DNA of 64,000 nucleotides from Cervus elaphus (taxonomy: Eukaryota > Chordata > Mammalia > Artiodactyla > Cervidae). The DNA is taken from contig NC_057829.1 in NCBI RefSeq assembly GCF_910594005.1, positions 54,667,001-54,731,000 on the forward strand, in the 5' to 3' direction. Under the pieces are notes generated by a model, which did no database searches, was not told the DNA's origin, and saw nothing but the letters and a program-made list of their open reading frames with translations. Positions 10,527-22,219 of the stretch are shown here, piece by piece (position 1 is the first letter of the stretch; every line of letters starts with the position of its first letter). The position numbers and the translations under genes are program-made.

Positions 10527-11909
10527 AAATGTAGTTATTTACATTTAAGTTTTAATCAAAATTCAAGTTTTTTGTGTTTGTTTCTTGTTGCTAGTCCGTT
10601 GCAGCAATCACATTTCAAGCTCTACACCGATGTGTAGTTAGTATCATACTGGACAGCATATCAAACATTTCCTTCATCACAGGAAGTTCTGTTGGGCAGC
10701 GGTGCCTAGAGGCCAGGATTTTGGTGAGGAGGTGAACCCAGGTATTTCACCTTTTCCAAATTCTAGTCAGAATCTCATCTGTCCTCTGGCAAGTGGAGGA
10801 ACTGATCATTAAACCTCAGCCATTGAGTCCTTGTGAGAGTCAAACTGGAATAACCCATAGAATGTGCTGGTTGCCATGCCCTGCTCATAGTAAATGTGCA
10901 AAAAGTCTTAACCAGTATTAATAGTTATTTCACAGTTTTAAAAGTTGGGGGGACATGGTACTACAGTTACATTGTTATTAGTTAAGTAACCTTTTGCTGA
11001 TGTGGTCAGCTACTCTGGTCCCTCACTGAGCATCTATAGCTGTGCTCCAGCCCCCTCCTCTAGCTTCTTCCTCCCCTTTGTGAGCTGGTCACTATCTGTG
11101 CTGTTTTGGCCTGGAGGCACAGCCTACTTGGTCAAATCCCTACCATTCGAGCCCAATAAATAACAAATGTGTGAACTAAAGTCACATTGTACCATGGTTC
11201 AGGGGAATCGATTGTCAAATGAGATTCTCAGAAGCGTGACACCTTAGGGTACATCCATTATAGAAGGAATTGTTTGTTCCTGTTATTTGGTCAAACAAGG
11301 ATGTGTGGACTCAGCAGAGAGAAACGAGAACATTGGCTCCAGATAAATAATATTTGGGGTGTCCACGTCAGGCTGGAAGCTACCAGGAGGTTGGAGGTGG
11401 AGGGGGATGGAAACATGAAGCTTTTATCTAAATAGGATTTGAAAGTTTATTTCCGTGGCTGATAAGGATTCCAAGGATAAACTGTAAACAGCATAAAAAA
11501 GATGCAAGTATTTTATGCTGTCAGGTATGCAAATGAGGGCAGTGCACAGAATGGGAAATCGTGAAATTCTTCGCAGAACACCAGGAAACAGCTTTCTGAA
11601 TAACCTTCTCAAATTCTTGTTCTTTGACTTCTTTAATAAGATCACATCCTGTGGGCACCTTTCAGATTCCACTTTGTGTATTGTCTTCCTTGGTTCCTGT
11701 TCCATCACATCACTTCTTCTGAAAGTTTTAGAATTCAGGCTCTATTTCTCTGCTTTTCTTCCTTCACCCAAATCCTTATCCCTGCCTTGTCATGACAGTG
11801 ACTGAACACCTGTCTGTCAGAGGCAGTGCATTCCCAGTTCTGCCCTCTCTCTGAGCCCCCAGGTCCCCAGTGGATATTGTCACTTAAATCTTCCCCGCCC
11901 CATCACTTC
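10527..11909. other. Unassigned intergenic sequence
   Basis: A possible MIR 3' part lies near 10775-10935 (..tgctggttgccatgccctgctcatagtaaatg..). Otherwise nothing recognised. Confidence 0.4.
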
Positions 11910-12110
11910 AAATGTTAACCTCTCAGGAACTTGCTAGCTGGGTGACCTTGGGTAAGATAAATAACAACTCCAAACTTCAGTTTCTTCATTTATGAAACAG
12001 CAAAATACCTTCCTTCTAGGACTATGTTGAAGGTTAAATGAGACATATATAAAAAAAATAAAAATTAAAAAAAAATGAGACATATGTGTGAGTGCCTAGC
12101 GCAGTAGCTA
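11910..12110 (+). mobile_element. MIR SINE relic carrying a later A-rich insert
   Basis: MIR phrases: gctagctgggtgaccttggg, cttcagtttcttcatttatg, aggttaaatgagac, then a diverged tail. The A-rich insert at 12049-12072 interrupts it between perfect direct repeats. Confidence 0.65.
12036..12085 (+). mobile_element. Tail-only insertion with 13-bp target duplication
   Basis: AAATGAGACATAT at 12036-12048 is repeated perfectly at 12073-12085. Between them are 24 bases of A-rich sequence (with T interruptions) and nothing else, the layout expected for integration of only a retrotransposon tail. Confidence 0.6.
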
Positions 12111-12116
12111 ATATAT

Positions 12117-12306
12117 TGTTGTTTTTGTTCTTTTAGACCCAAAATCATGTATGACTCATTGTGACCCCATGGACCTTAGCCCACCAGGCTTCTCTGTCCA
12201 TGGGACTTCCCAGGCAACAATCCTGGAATGGGTTGCCATTTTCTTTCTCAAGGGGTCTTCCTGTGTTGGCAGGCGGTTTCTTTACCACTGAGCCCCCTGG
12301 GAAGCC
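12117..12306 (-). mobile_element. Bov-tA SINE, internally shortened
   Basis: Reverse copy (gtgaccccatggaccttagcc..gggttgccattttctttctc..ctgagccccctgggaagcc), missing part of the tRNA-like region. AGCTAAT occurs on both sides (about 12106 and 12307) and may be the target duplication. Confidence 0.88.
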
Positions 12307-12339
12307 AGCTAATGCATAGTAAGTACTTAATCCACGTTA

Positions 12340-12945
12340 GCAGAATGCTTCTCAGTAGCCAAGATATGGAAACAAACTTTGTGTCTGTTGATGGATTAAT
12401 AGATAAAGAAAATGTGATAAATATATATTATTGACATAATAAAGAAGATCCTGCCTCTTGCAACTGTATGGTTGAACCTGGAAGACAATTTGCTATATGA
12501 GGAAGCCAGACACAGAAAGACAAATACTGTATAATCTCACTTAAATGTGGAGTCTAAAAAATTTAAGTTCATAGAAGCAGCGAATAGAACAGTGGTTGCC
12601 AAGGCCTGGGTGCCATGGGAAGTCGGGAGATATTGGCCAAATGGTATCAACTTTTAGTTATAAGATGAGTGAATTCTGGGGATCTAATGTACAGTGTGGT
12701 GATTATAGTTCACAATACTGTATTTTATAGTGAAATTTGCAAAGTGAGTAGATTGTAAATGTTTTCACCACACACGCCAAAAAAGGTAATTGTGTTATAT
12801 GTTAGTGGTTTTAGTTAGCTTGATTGTGGTAATCGTTTCACAGTATATACATATATCAAATCATCATGTTGTATGCTTTATGTTTAATTTTTATTTGTCA
12901 ATTATACCTCAATAAGTTGAGGGGGGTAATTAAAAATAAAATAAA
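12340..12945 (+). mobile_element. Old L1 3' end
   Basis: Contains phrases of old mammalian L1 3' sequence: tctgttgatggattaatag, gaagccagacacagaaagac, agaacagtggttgccaagg, atcatgttgtatgctttatg, and caattatacctcaataag near the 3' end. Confidence 0.75.
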
Positions 12946-13639
12946 TGTTAGCTGAAAATACACCAAATACAAACACTCCTCCTCCCTGTCTCATTAACTA
13001 TTCCCCCAACGCTGACAGAGCAGGAACTTCAATAAATCTTTTGGAATGAGTGAGTAAATGTTAGTTATGCCTCGCCTTTGTGGTCACCTCTGTGATTCTT
13101 CCTCTTTTAGATTCATTCGATTAGTACTTATAACATTTACCCTGAACTAAGTCACAATCATAGGCGGGACCATGACAGCCCCACACCTAACCCATTGCTA
13201 CAACTTGCTCCCTGCCTCATGGCTGATGTGCGGCTTGAGAGTTCTCTGACCCAGCTTGGATGTCTTCTGAGGACACCTGAGATAAGAAAATTTACATGGA
13301 GATTGGGAACGAGAGAGTAGCTGCTGGTTTTTTCACTCGACTAGAAGTGAAGTATGACCAAAAAAACTGGCGAGAAATTCCCTGTGGTCTGACCACAGAC
13401 CTTGTGACCTACCCTTTCTTGACCCATAGAATCAGCACACAGTTAATTTCTTCAAAATCTTTCAAGTTATTGCTCAAACTTTTATGTCATTTTCCTCCTG
13501 AAATATGCATTTGAGTTTAGCATTTTGTATCTCCAAGTCAAATTTAAATAAAATTATCTAATTTTCATCATGTTAAGAGATGCCGTACACCTTCCCTTCT
13601 CTGAACAGCTGTTGGGAGAGTTGTGAGGAATTTGTTGAT
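12946..13639. other. Unassigned intergenic sequence
   Basis: No gene or clear repeat. Confidence 0.45.
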
Positions 13640-13803
13640 ATTTATCGAGTTCCTTTCATGTCCCTGAGTCTGGGTATAGATTTCCTTCTATCCTCACAGG
13701 ACTTATTTTCCTATTGAGGGACAGAGCTCAGAGTGGTTAAATAAATTGCTCAATATTATGCAACTAGAAAACTGTGCTGGCATATGAAGCCAGGTCTGTT
13801 TAC
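13640..13803 (+). mobile_element. MIRb-like relic
   Basis: tatttatcgagttcctttc.., attttcctattgagggac.., aaattgctcaatattatgc.., gaagccaggtctg follow the MIRb order. Confidence 0.6.
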
Positions 13804-14330
13804 TCTGGGGTAGGCTGCAAAAACAGCTGGTATTCTCCATTCCTGTTTCCATATCCTTTGCAATGTGAATTAGCTCCAACCATCAAGAAGTGGGGCCTTG
13901 TTTCCCCAACCCCATGAATCAGGACTGGTCCAGTGACTATTTTAACCAGTGGGAAGGAAGAGTGGTGGGCCAATACTGAGTCTAGACCTTAGGGGCCTTG
14001 CCCCCACTGGCTGTCTTTCAGTACCCTTCATCACCACAAGAATGAGCCTGAGCTAACCTGTTGGGAGATGAACGAACACATGGGAACAAGCTCAGTCAGT
14101 TCAGTCACCCCAGCCAAGTCCCCAGACATCAGAAGAGCCAAGCCAAGATTAGCAAAGCTGGCTGCTAGCCCACAGCAGGCTCTGGGTGCACCAGTGAGCC
14201 CATCTAGACCAGCTCAGATCAGTAGAACAGCCCAGCCAACCTACACAGGCTCAAAGATAAAGGTTTCCTATTGTAGCCACTGCGGGGTTGTGGTGGTTTG
14301 TCATGCAGCATTATTTAATCAAGAGATAAG
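13804..14330 (+). repeat. Diverged mammalian interspersed repeat, family not assigned
   Basis: The order 'aagtggggcc..', 'gactggtccagtgac..', 'cttaggggccttgcc', 'atgagcctgagctaacctg', 'cagcccagccaacc', 'gttgtggtggtttgtcatgcagca' resembles a common ancient repeat, possibly LTR-derived. The open frame that begins at 14068 lies within it and is not a gene. Confidence 0.4.
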
Positions 14331-16559
14331 TAGTATAAATTCACAACATCTGCAGATCTTGTATTTACCTTGTAATAGTATAAGAGAAAAGTTTTTGCAA
14401 ACATGTCTATCAGAAGTCTTTCTTCCCCAGTGTTTATCATGCTATTATGCTCTTTTCAATGACTCAAGAGGGGAAAAAAAACCCTGTTGTGAGCAATATA
14501 TTAGAAAAAAGAAAGTATTTGTGTTTAATGGGCCAATTTAATGAGCGATCGAATTGCAAACTGAACTACAGTGTGTGTCTCTTCATTTCTATCATCAGAC
14601 AAATCCAGCATAAACAAATCAACCAGTGTTTTTGAGTGTCTAGGCTGTGCGTGGTACAATAGTATTTTAAGACAGGGTTCCTGTCATCAAGGAATTTACA
14701 ATCTAGCTGAAGTAGAAATGCAGATGAGAGAAGCTGAATAAAAGATTTCAAAAACACCATCGTCACAACTTACCACTTTAGAAAGATAAGGTGCATGATC
14801 ATTTTGGTAAAGGAAGTCAATATTTGTATTCTAACTCAGTTCTTGCTGTCCAGTTGCTAGGTTGTGTCCGACTCTCTGCTAGAATTCAGAGAAGAATCTA
14901 AATGCTTGGGACAGAAACTAGGTAAATGCTGACTTTGCAGGTGGTTCTGGAACTCCTTGGAGCAAGTCAATAAGCAGATAGGAAGGCCCTCATGGTAGGG
15001 TGAAACTGCAGGTAATAATATTAGCAGTGAGAAAGTGCAAGGTGTGTTTGGCGGTGAGTAAATAAGTCTTTTTGATGAGAACAGGGAAAATCAATAGGAC
15101 AAAGTGACTGATTAGATAGGGAGTGAAAGAGACAGAACAAGCACACGTGTCTCCAGCTGGGAGGACGGTGATCATTAACAGAGAGAAGGGTTAAGAGGTA
15201 GCAGTTGGTCAACAATTCAGTATACATGTGGAGCTTGGGGTGGGTGTGAAATACCCATCAGGCTGCTGGGAATTTAGGGCAGGGGCCAAGAGAAAAGGTC
15301 AAAGTTGGAGATAAGGCTTGAAAATCTTCAGTGCAAGAGAGCTGAGATGAAACCAGAGCAAGAGGACAAGGCCTGGACCTTGGGGAATGCCCACAATGTC
15401 TAGTAGGGGAGATAAGGAAGATGCGTAGCTGACAGCTAAGCTGGATGGAGCAAGTGCTACATGAGTCACAGAACAGTGATAACCATTCAGGGCTAAGAGG
15501 TGTACAGCCGCAGAGCAGAAACTTGCTCTTTCAGAAGAAGAGTGAGTGAGAATAAGCAGGACCTGCTCCCTGCTTGTGGAAGCTTCCTGCTTCTGGAAGT
15601 CGTTTGAAGAGACGCATGGTTCCAGCTAGGCAGCTCACCTGCTAACATCAGAAACACAGTGAAGACCAATTAGACTTTAATTGCAAAAAAAAAAAAAAAA
15701 AAATCAGCCAGCTTTGTTTGGGGCTGATTTACCTTTTTTGACTCTCTCTGTTGATCTTCTTAATGGATTAATTAGCAAGTTCCTGCTTCACCTTTATTCG
15801 TTTTGATAAATTCAGACAGTGCAAATTGAACAAAATATTTGATGAGGATAAAGCCAACCCAAATAGATAAGGCATCAAGGTAAACAAACAGTGGCCACAT
15901 CCCCTTTTAGTTTCTATGCTAAAAAATATATCTTAAGTGTTACATAAATTAACATGTATTGACTGGGTGCTGCTGTTTCTGGTTTTTCATCAGAGACACA
16001 TTTATACATCCCTATGAATTAGTCTCATGATTATAGACGATGCCATGATAGCATCATTAGGTGAAGAAAATGCAATTCATCCCAACCACTGGAAGAACCA
16101 CTCAAAGAGTTTCTAGCAATATAAATAATAGTCATTGGTTATATTTTATTTCAGTAGAATGTGAAGAATTGAAAAGCACAAAGTGAACAAAGGGCCACCT
16201 TGGTTTTTATATGGTTGTTAAAAGCAAACTGCTTTCCAGTTGCTTAGAGTATTTCCAACCAATGTGAAGGTTAGTTGAAGGCAGTGTACTTGTAAGCAAG
16301 ACGCATCCTCGTTAACCTGTTATATACTTGCTCCAAGTGCTATGCTCCGGAAAAATGGCATGAAGGAACAGGTACATTAATAATCTTTCCAAATGGTCCA
16401 GAATCCTAAATTTGAGAATCATGACCTAGGTATTCTAGGGAGACCCAAGGATAGTTGGAAAGGGGGAAGGCATCCCAGTGGACTGGACCCTCTTTAAGTA
16501 AAGTAGTTCTCCTTTATGGTTTTATTGTATTGGACTTCCAACTCATTCCATTCATCAAG
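14331..16559. other. Mostly unassigned intergenic sequence
   Basis: Holds a short reverse SINE tail (14841-14885), a poly(A) run at about 15685-15703 and, at about 15240-15480, a segment resembling an old unassigned mammal-wide repeat. No gene seen. Confidence 0.4.
14841..14885 (-). mobile_element. Bov-tA/BovB tail fragment
   Basis: cagttgctaggttgtgtccg and neighbours are the reverse of the shared Bov-tA/BovB 3' end; only about 45 bases remain. Confidence 0.6.
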
Positions 16560-16826
16560 ACAGATATCTAAGTTTTCTCTTAGAAGTCTTAGGTAATCTT
16601 ACCTCCCACATCAATCCATCTGTAAGTCCTGTCAATTGTCTCGTCAAAATATAGCTCAAAATCTGCCTCCCTCTTCTCCATTTGCGCTGCCAGCACCCTA
16701 ATCCAGTCTGCCATCTTCTCTTGCTTACTCCTGCTATAGCATCCTAACCCATCTACTTGCTTCTGCCCCAGGCCTCTGCCAGTCAGTTGAGAACACTAAG
16801 AAAGTTTTTCTCAAAACTTAAATTAG

Positions 16827-17136
16827 GACTTCCCTGGTGGTCCAGTGGGTGTAGAATCTGCCAGCCAATGTATGGGCCATGGGTTCTATGCCTGGTCTGG
16901 GAAGATCCCTCATGCTGCAGGGCAGCTAAGCTGGTGTGCCACAACTATTGAGTCCATGTGCTGCAACTTCTGAAGCCCATGTGCCTAGAGCTCACGCTGG
17001 GCAACAAGAGAAGCCAGCACAGTAAGAAGCTGGCCCATTGCAACTAGAGAGTGACCCCCACTTGCCGCAACTAGAGAAAGCCGGCACACAGCAGTGAAGA
17101 TCCAGCACAACCCAAATTAAAAATAAATTAAAAAAT
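16827..17136 (+). mobile_element. CHR-type SINE, near full length, with target duplication
   Basis: Head gacttccctggtggtccag, body with repeated 'gcaacta' units, A-rich tail with aaataaatt. Perfect 14-bp flanking repeats AAAACTTAAATTAG at 16813-16826 and 17137-17150. Confidence 0.9.
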
Positions 17137-17325
17137 AAAACTTAAATTAGATCACATTGCCTCGCAGCTTAGAACTTTTCTGTGGTTCCCAAAGTACCAA
17201 CCTGGACTCCTCTGACCATGGTCCATAAGTGTGCCATGCCTCTGCCTGTCTCTGCATCATCTTGTGCCACATTCCCCATGTCTATTATTATTATTATTTT
17301 TTTTAGCATCAAGCCAAGGAGGCAG

Positions 17326-17755
17326 TTCAGTTCAGTCGCTCAGTCATGTCCAACTCTTTGCGACCCCATGAATTGCAGCACGCCAGGCCTCACTGTCCAT
17401 CGCCAACTTCCGGAGTTTACTCAAACTCATGCCCATCGAGTCGGTGATGCCATCCAGCCATCTCATCCTCTGTCGTCCCCTTCTCCTCCTGCCCCCAATG
17501 CCTGCCAGCATCAGGGTCTTTTCCAATGCGTCAGCTCTTCACATGAGGTGGCCAAAGTACTGGAGTTTCAGCTTCAGCATCAGTCCTTCCAATGAACACA
17601 CAGGACTGAACTCCTTTAGGATGGACTGGTTGGATCTCCTTGCAGTCCAAGGGACTCTCAAGAGTCTTCTCCAACACCACAGTTCAAAAGCAGCAATTTT
17701 TCGGCGTTCAGCTTTCTTCACAGTCCAACTCTCACATCCATACATGACCACTGGA
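17326..17755 (-). mobile_element. 5'-truncated BovB LINE, 3' end, with target duplication
   Basis: Reverse complement of the BovB 3' end. The minus strand still reads as the C-terminal part of the BovB polyprotein (the MYGCESWT region through RWLDGITDS), with disruptions. Flanked by 10-bp repeats AAGGAGGCAG at 17316-17325 and 17756-17765. Confidence 0.9.
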
Positions 17756-18100
17756 AAGGAGGCAGAGGCTTTTGCTTTTGTCTTTTCCTCTTGCCTGGAA
17801 AGCTCTTCATCATTTTTTGCAAAGACCTCAATTTCAATATCCCCTCCCCAGAGGTCTTATCAGACCATTCTAACTTAAACTCAATGTCCCTCCTCCATTA
17901 TTTTCCATCTTAGCACTTTTTTTCTCCTTCATAATTTTTTTTGCAACTTTTTGTTGCTATCTGCATTCATTTTGTTTGACCCTCAACTAAAAGTTCAATG
18001 AGAATAGGAACTACACCCATTGTGTTCACCACTGTGCCTGTGAACCTAGCATGGTGCTTGGCATATATTTAGGAACTCAGTTATTAGATGAATCAATGGT

Positions 18101-19511
18101 TAAAAGGAGTCAAAGCTTTCAAGATGTGGAGTCCCTGAGACAGACAAGCTAGGCATTTTGAATGGGGTGACAGTGTGCATTCAGGAATTAAACTTCATTC
18201 CAGAGTTGCATTGATGACTGGTGATCTGAAATTCTCAAGCCCATGCTCTTCCAGCCTAGTAGAGCTAGATCACGTTGTCATTGGGAAAGTTTTATGAAGC
18301 TAAGAGGTTGCTTTGCCCTGTTGAAGAGAGACGACGTATTCTTGTTTATCTGTATGTATGAATGTATCAAAGTAAGAAATAAGAGTTGTAGTTCTTTGAG
18401 GGAGAATGCCAATTGATTATACAACATGCATTATTAATACTTGTTATGGTTATATAAAAACTCATACAAAGCCCATGTAACCTCATTTCCAGAGTAGGCT
18501 TCTGGCCAAGAACATTATGACAGTCTAGTTTGGCGTTAGCATCATCTGGAGAGGGTCTAAAGCAGGGTTATTGAATTAGATTTAGCTGCTTGCTAGCAAC
18601 ATATTGCATTTCCCATCCCCAGTGGAGGTGGATGTGGGAGGGGAGGGGGCGATGTCATGCTGGGAGGGTGGGAGTGGGTGAGGATGATGAGAACTACCTC
18701 TCAGCTCCCTTCCAACTGCTTCTGATTCTTCCATTCCAGCTGAGCCAAGTCAGCCTAGCTAAACAGTTATGGAGGGCCTTCTGTATGCCAGGAACTGAGC
18801 TGGGATCATGACCATGAACAATGTAGACACCCACTCTGCCCTAACAGAATCTGGAGATGGTCAGTGGGAGGTGAGCACGACTTAGCAAAACCAGATGGTG
18901 ACGTCAGTCAGTACTTGGCTGTCCTCTTGGAATGTCAGTTTGGCACAAGAATTAGCCATGTAGTGAACAATAAAAAAAAATATAGCACTTTCTTGAGTGG
19001 TGTAAAATATTTTAATCCCCAGTTCCATGAAATGACTATTGGATGTATTTGAAATGGCCCCAGAATTTGAAGTCTCAGCTGCCTTCACTTGAATGTTCCT
19101 TCATCCCCTCATTTGTTGGAGCTCTTTCACCATAGCTACATGTTTATTGTATTTCCTGGGTGATACTGAGCCATTTTTTCTTAATTTAATAGTAAAATCC
19201 GTATGCACTTCTCTTATTAGATTTATTAGAAATAATAGAATGTCTGACTTGCCCAGAATTTCATGATATGCAAACCTGCAGCTGTTTTCCAGTATCCTGT
19301 TTTGTTTACAGTTACTTACTCATGGTTGATGGAAACACGATGGTGCCAATTTGTAACCCATGGCAGCCAGAGTAGTGCACCTTTTATTTTCTCATTAGCC
19401 CCTCTGCAATAATCATCATTTTCCATATTAGGTAGTATATTCATTGTTAGTATAAATCATATTCTTCTGAATTGTCTCAGCACCAACATTGCCAAGTAGC
19501 TGGCTCTTTTC
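18101..19511. other. Unassigned intergenic sequence
   Basis: A segment near 18770-18860 (atgccaggaactgagctggg..) resembles an old mammal-wide repeat. A G-rich patch lies at 18617-18675. No gene. Confidence 0.4.
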
Positions 19512-19524
19512 ACACCTACCTTTT

Positions 19525-19688
19525 TTAAGCAAAATATTTGCTTATTTATTTGGCTGCACCAGGTATTTGTTGCAGCTTGCAGACTCCTAGTTTCGGCATG
19601 TGGGATCTAGTCCCCAGACCGGGATCGAACCCGGGCCCCCTTCACTGGAAGCACAGAGTCTTTAGCCACTGACCACCAGGGAAGTTTG
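19525..19688 (-). mobile_element. CHR-type SINE
   Basis: Reverse copy: tttatttggctgcaccagg..cgggatcgaacccgggcccc..gaccaccagggaag. Imperfect flanking repeats (cacctaccttttttaa near 19513; cacttaccttttatttaa near 19690) fit a target duplication. Confidence 0.82.
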
Positions 19689-19784
19689 ACACTTACCTTT
19701 TATTTAAAGTTGACAATAGTTGTCTGACTAGTTGCCAGATGTTTCCTCCACTTTTTTCAGCTATTTTATGACTTAGTGGAAAAA

Positions 19785-19890
19785 AAATTACGGATTATGT
19801 GATGATGTTGGACAAGTCATTAACTTCTCTGGGCCTGCTATTTTGTCTGTAAAACTGAAGGATTTAATTAGGTTAGAGGTTAAATTACTG
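19785..19890 (+). mobile_element. MIR SINE relic
   Basis: gttggacaagtcattaactt, ctctgggcctgctattttg and tctgtaaaactgaagg follow the MIR core. Confidence 0.65.
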
Positions 19891-20402
19891 GATGGTAGGC
19901 AAATTTAGCTCTGAGATGGCTTGAAATGGCCTTCGAAACATTTAGATTAATTCACTGACAGCTGTCTAAAATTGGGAGACTTCCTATAAAACTCCAGATT
20001 TCTAGCTTCTGTTTGAAAGATCAACATCTGAATTCCCTTGAAATGTCTGGCTCCAGAGACTCCCTGCCTCTGTCTCAAATCCTCATATTCACTAATGACT
20101 GGGGGGAAGACACTGCTAGTCCCTTGCATTTCTTTTCTGATGGCACCTGAAGATGGTTACAACCCATGCCCTGTTCCTGCTGAAATCTCGCAAGATTTAG
20201 AAGAACCAGGCTCAGAAAGGGAAGCTCTCCTGATGGTCTAGAAAATTCCTTGAGGAAAGAGAAAGAAACAGAGACCTCACCTCTACGATAGCCTTTGGCC
20301 ACTGTTCCTATTGTGATCTTGCATTGCTCAATATTTATCATGGCTCTGGTTGAATGCATTTGTTTAAAAAAATTTGGGGGGTGGGGGGAGGTAGGGTGGA
20401 AA
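19891..20402. other. Unassigned intergenic sequence
   Basis: No gene or repeat assigned; a G-run (about 20376-20390) precedes the SINE. Confidence 0.4.
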
Positions 20403-20586
20403 AACTGCTGCCAATGCAGGAGACACAAGAGACACGGGTTCGAGCCCTGGGTTGGGAAGATCTCCTGGAGTAAGAAATCGCAACCCGCTTCAGTATACTT
20501 GCCCGGAAAATCCCATTGACAGAGGAACCTGGTGGGCTACAGTCCATGGGACTGCAAAGAGTCAGACAGGACTGAGTGCGCGCGTG

Positions 20587-20621
<35 letters not shown>

Positions 20622-20637
20622 TCACTCACTTACTCAC
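20403..20637 (+). mobile_element. Bov-tA SINE with (CA)n/(CTCA)n tail
   Basis: Truncated head (ccaatgcaggagacac), complete middle and tail (agtcagacaggactgagtg), ending in a (CA)n tract at 20588-20617 and CTCA repeats to about 20636. A CA-type microsatellite seeded by the SINE end is typical of this family. Confidence 0.9.
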
Positions 20638-20639
20638 TA

Positions 20640-21669
20640 AGGGTGTAGGACAAAGGGGTTTATCTTGCCGCCCCCTTGCCCCTTCTGGTTCTCTGAACCC
20701 ACTTTCCCTAGAGCAGTTTTTTCTGTCTGCTAACTTCAGGAGAAGGTGTGTGTGTGTGTCAGGGGAGCTGGTCTTTTTTGGGTTTTTTTTTAAAGAAGAA
20801 AATTCTGGCCTGAACTGCTGAGGAGAGAGTGGTCTTTAAATTGGACACCTGCTCTTCACCTAATCGCAGTCCCCACCTGGCCCATTTTAGTTATTTATCC
20901 ATCTGGTCCCTTTAGTCATCTGAGTTCCCACTAGGAAATCTCTAAATCCTCCTGCATCTTAATAAATCTAAACATTTTAAGATATTCTTTCAAAGGAGTC
21001 TAACCTCCGCAGGCAGGTATATCCCTCCCTCCCTCCCTCTCCTGACAAGAGTATTACTAGTCTAAACACAAAGATACAATCCTTGTCTGGGTTCCAGCAA
21101 ATCCCCAGAAAAATCCCTAACACATAGAGGTATTCAGTAAATATTTGTGGAATGAAGCATTCAGGATTAGCGATTAACTTTGGAAAGGATCTATGATGAT
21201 TAACAGAGCAAATTAGTGTTTAAGAGGACCCAGACAACCACCTTAATTGCAGTATCATTGTATTTTATGTTACCCAGTAGAGACAGATAGCCAGCTTAAA
21301 ATGCTTTGGTTTAAATAGTTTGTTGTTGAGCAGTCTCTCAGTTATGTCTGACTCTTTGTGACCCCATGGACTGCAGCAAGCCAGGCTTCCCTGTCCTTTG
21401 TTATCACTGCCTATTAACATGTCCTGGGTACAAATACAGTCAGGCTTCTAGGTTTCAATTTTATTTCTGTAGGAGGATAGGTATATATTCCATGCAGTAA
21501 TGAAGAAAAAGAACAAGTCTGAGTATTAAAGAAATAATGAGTTTGCTTCCTTTACTGAGGTAGTCTTTTAAAAAAGGCTTTGTGAAAATCAGGTTCTTAA
21601 TGGCGCCAGGGCAGGGATAGGCGGCTGAACACTGCCCCCTTGTGTGGTTAGTATTAAAACTTACAACCT
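20640..21669. other. Unassigned intergenic sequence with a SINE tail fragment
   Basis: A reverse SINE/BovB tail fragment lies at 21320-21400, a CTCC tract at about 21025-21044 and a TG run at about 20743-20758. No gene. Confidence 0.45.
21320..21400 (-). mobile_element. Bov-tA/BovB tail fragment
   Basis: gttatgtctgactctttgtg..accccatggactgcagc is the reverse of the shared SINE/BovB 3' end; the rest of the element is absent. Confidence 0.7.
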
Positions 21670-21681
21670 AAGTGCCTACAC

Positions 21682-21935
21682 TTAGGCTGAAACTCCATTA
21701 CTTTGGCCACCTGATGCGAATAACTGACTCACTGGAAAAGACCCTGATGCTGGGAAAGATTGAAGGCACTAGGAGAAGGGGATGACAGGGGACAAGATGG
21801 TTGGATGACATCACCGACTCGATGGACGTGAGTTTGAACAAGCTCCAGGAATTGGTGATGGAGAGGGAAGCCTGGCATGCTCAAGTCCATGGAGTTGCAA
21901 AGAGTCGGATACGACTGAGCGACTGAACTGAATTG
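21682..21935 (+). mobile_element. 5'-truncated BovB LINE with 12-bp target duplication
   Basis: Carries only the last ~250 bases of BovB (ctgaaactccattactttgg .. gactgagcgactgaactg). Perfect flanking repeats AAGTGCCTACAC at 21670-21681 and 21936-21947. Confidence 0.95.
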
Positions 21936-21949
21936 AAGTGCCTACACAG

Positions 21950-22219
21950 ATACAGAGAACAAACTAGTAGAGGTTACCAGAAAGAAGAAGGAATTCGGAG
22001 GGACAAGTTAGGGGAAGAAGATTAAGAAATATGAACTACTGTGTATGAAATAAATAAACAACAAGGATAAATTGTACAGCACAGGGAAACATAGCAAATA
22101 TGTTTGTAATTATTTTAAGTGGATATAATCTATAAAAATATTGAATCACTATGTTGTGCACCTAAAACTAATATACTACTGTAGATCAGCTATACTTCAA
22201 ATTAATTAATTAATTAAAA
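21950..22219 (+). mobile_element. L1 3' end
   Basis: gtacagcacagggaaacatag, gaatcactatgttgtgcacc and agctatacttcaaattaatt are L1 3'-end phrases; ends in an ATTA-rich tail. Confidence 0.75.

Larger units (their letters stand above)
16560..18100 (+). mobile_element. L2 LINE relic, split by a CHR SINE and a BovB end
   Basis: L2-like text runs at 16600-16810, 17151-17310 and 17766-18100, ending with the usual L2 3' block (aaagttcaatgagaatagg..cactgtgcctg..tagcatggtgcttggcat). The interruptions are the CHR SINE 16827-17136 and the BovB fragment 17326-17755. Confidence 0.6.

Noticed and set aside
14068..14541. 157-codon open frame as a small gene
   Set aside because: It overlaps an old interspersed repeat and then unrelated sequence; no splice or domain support.
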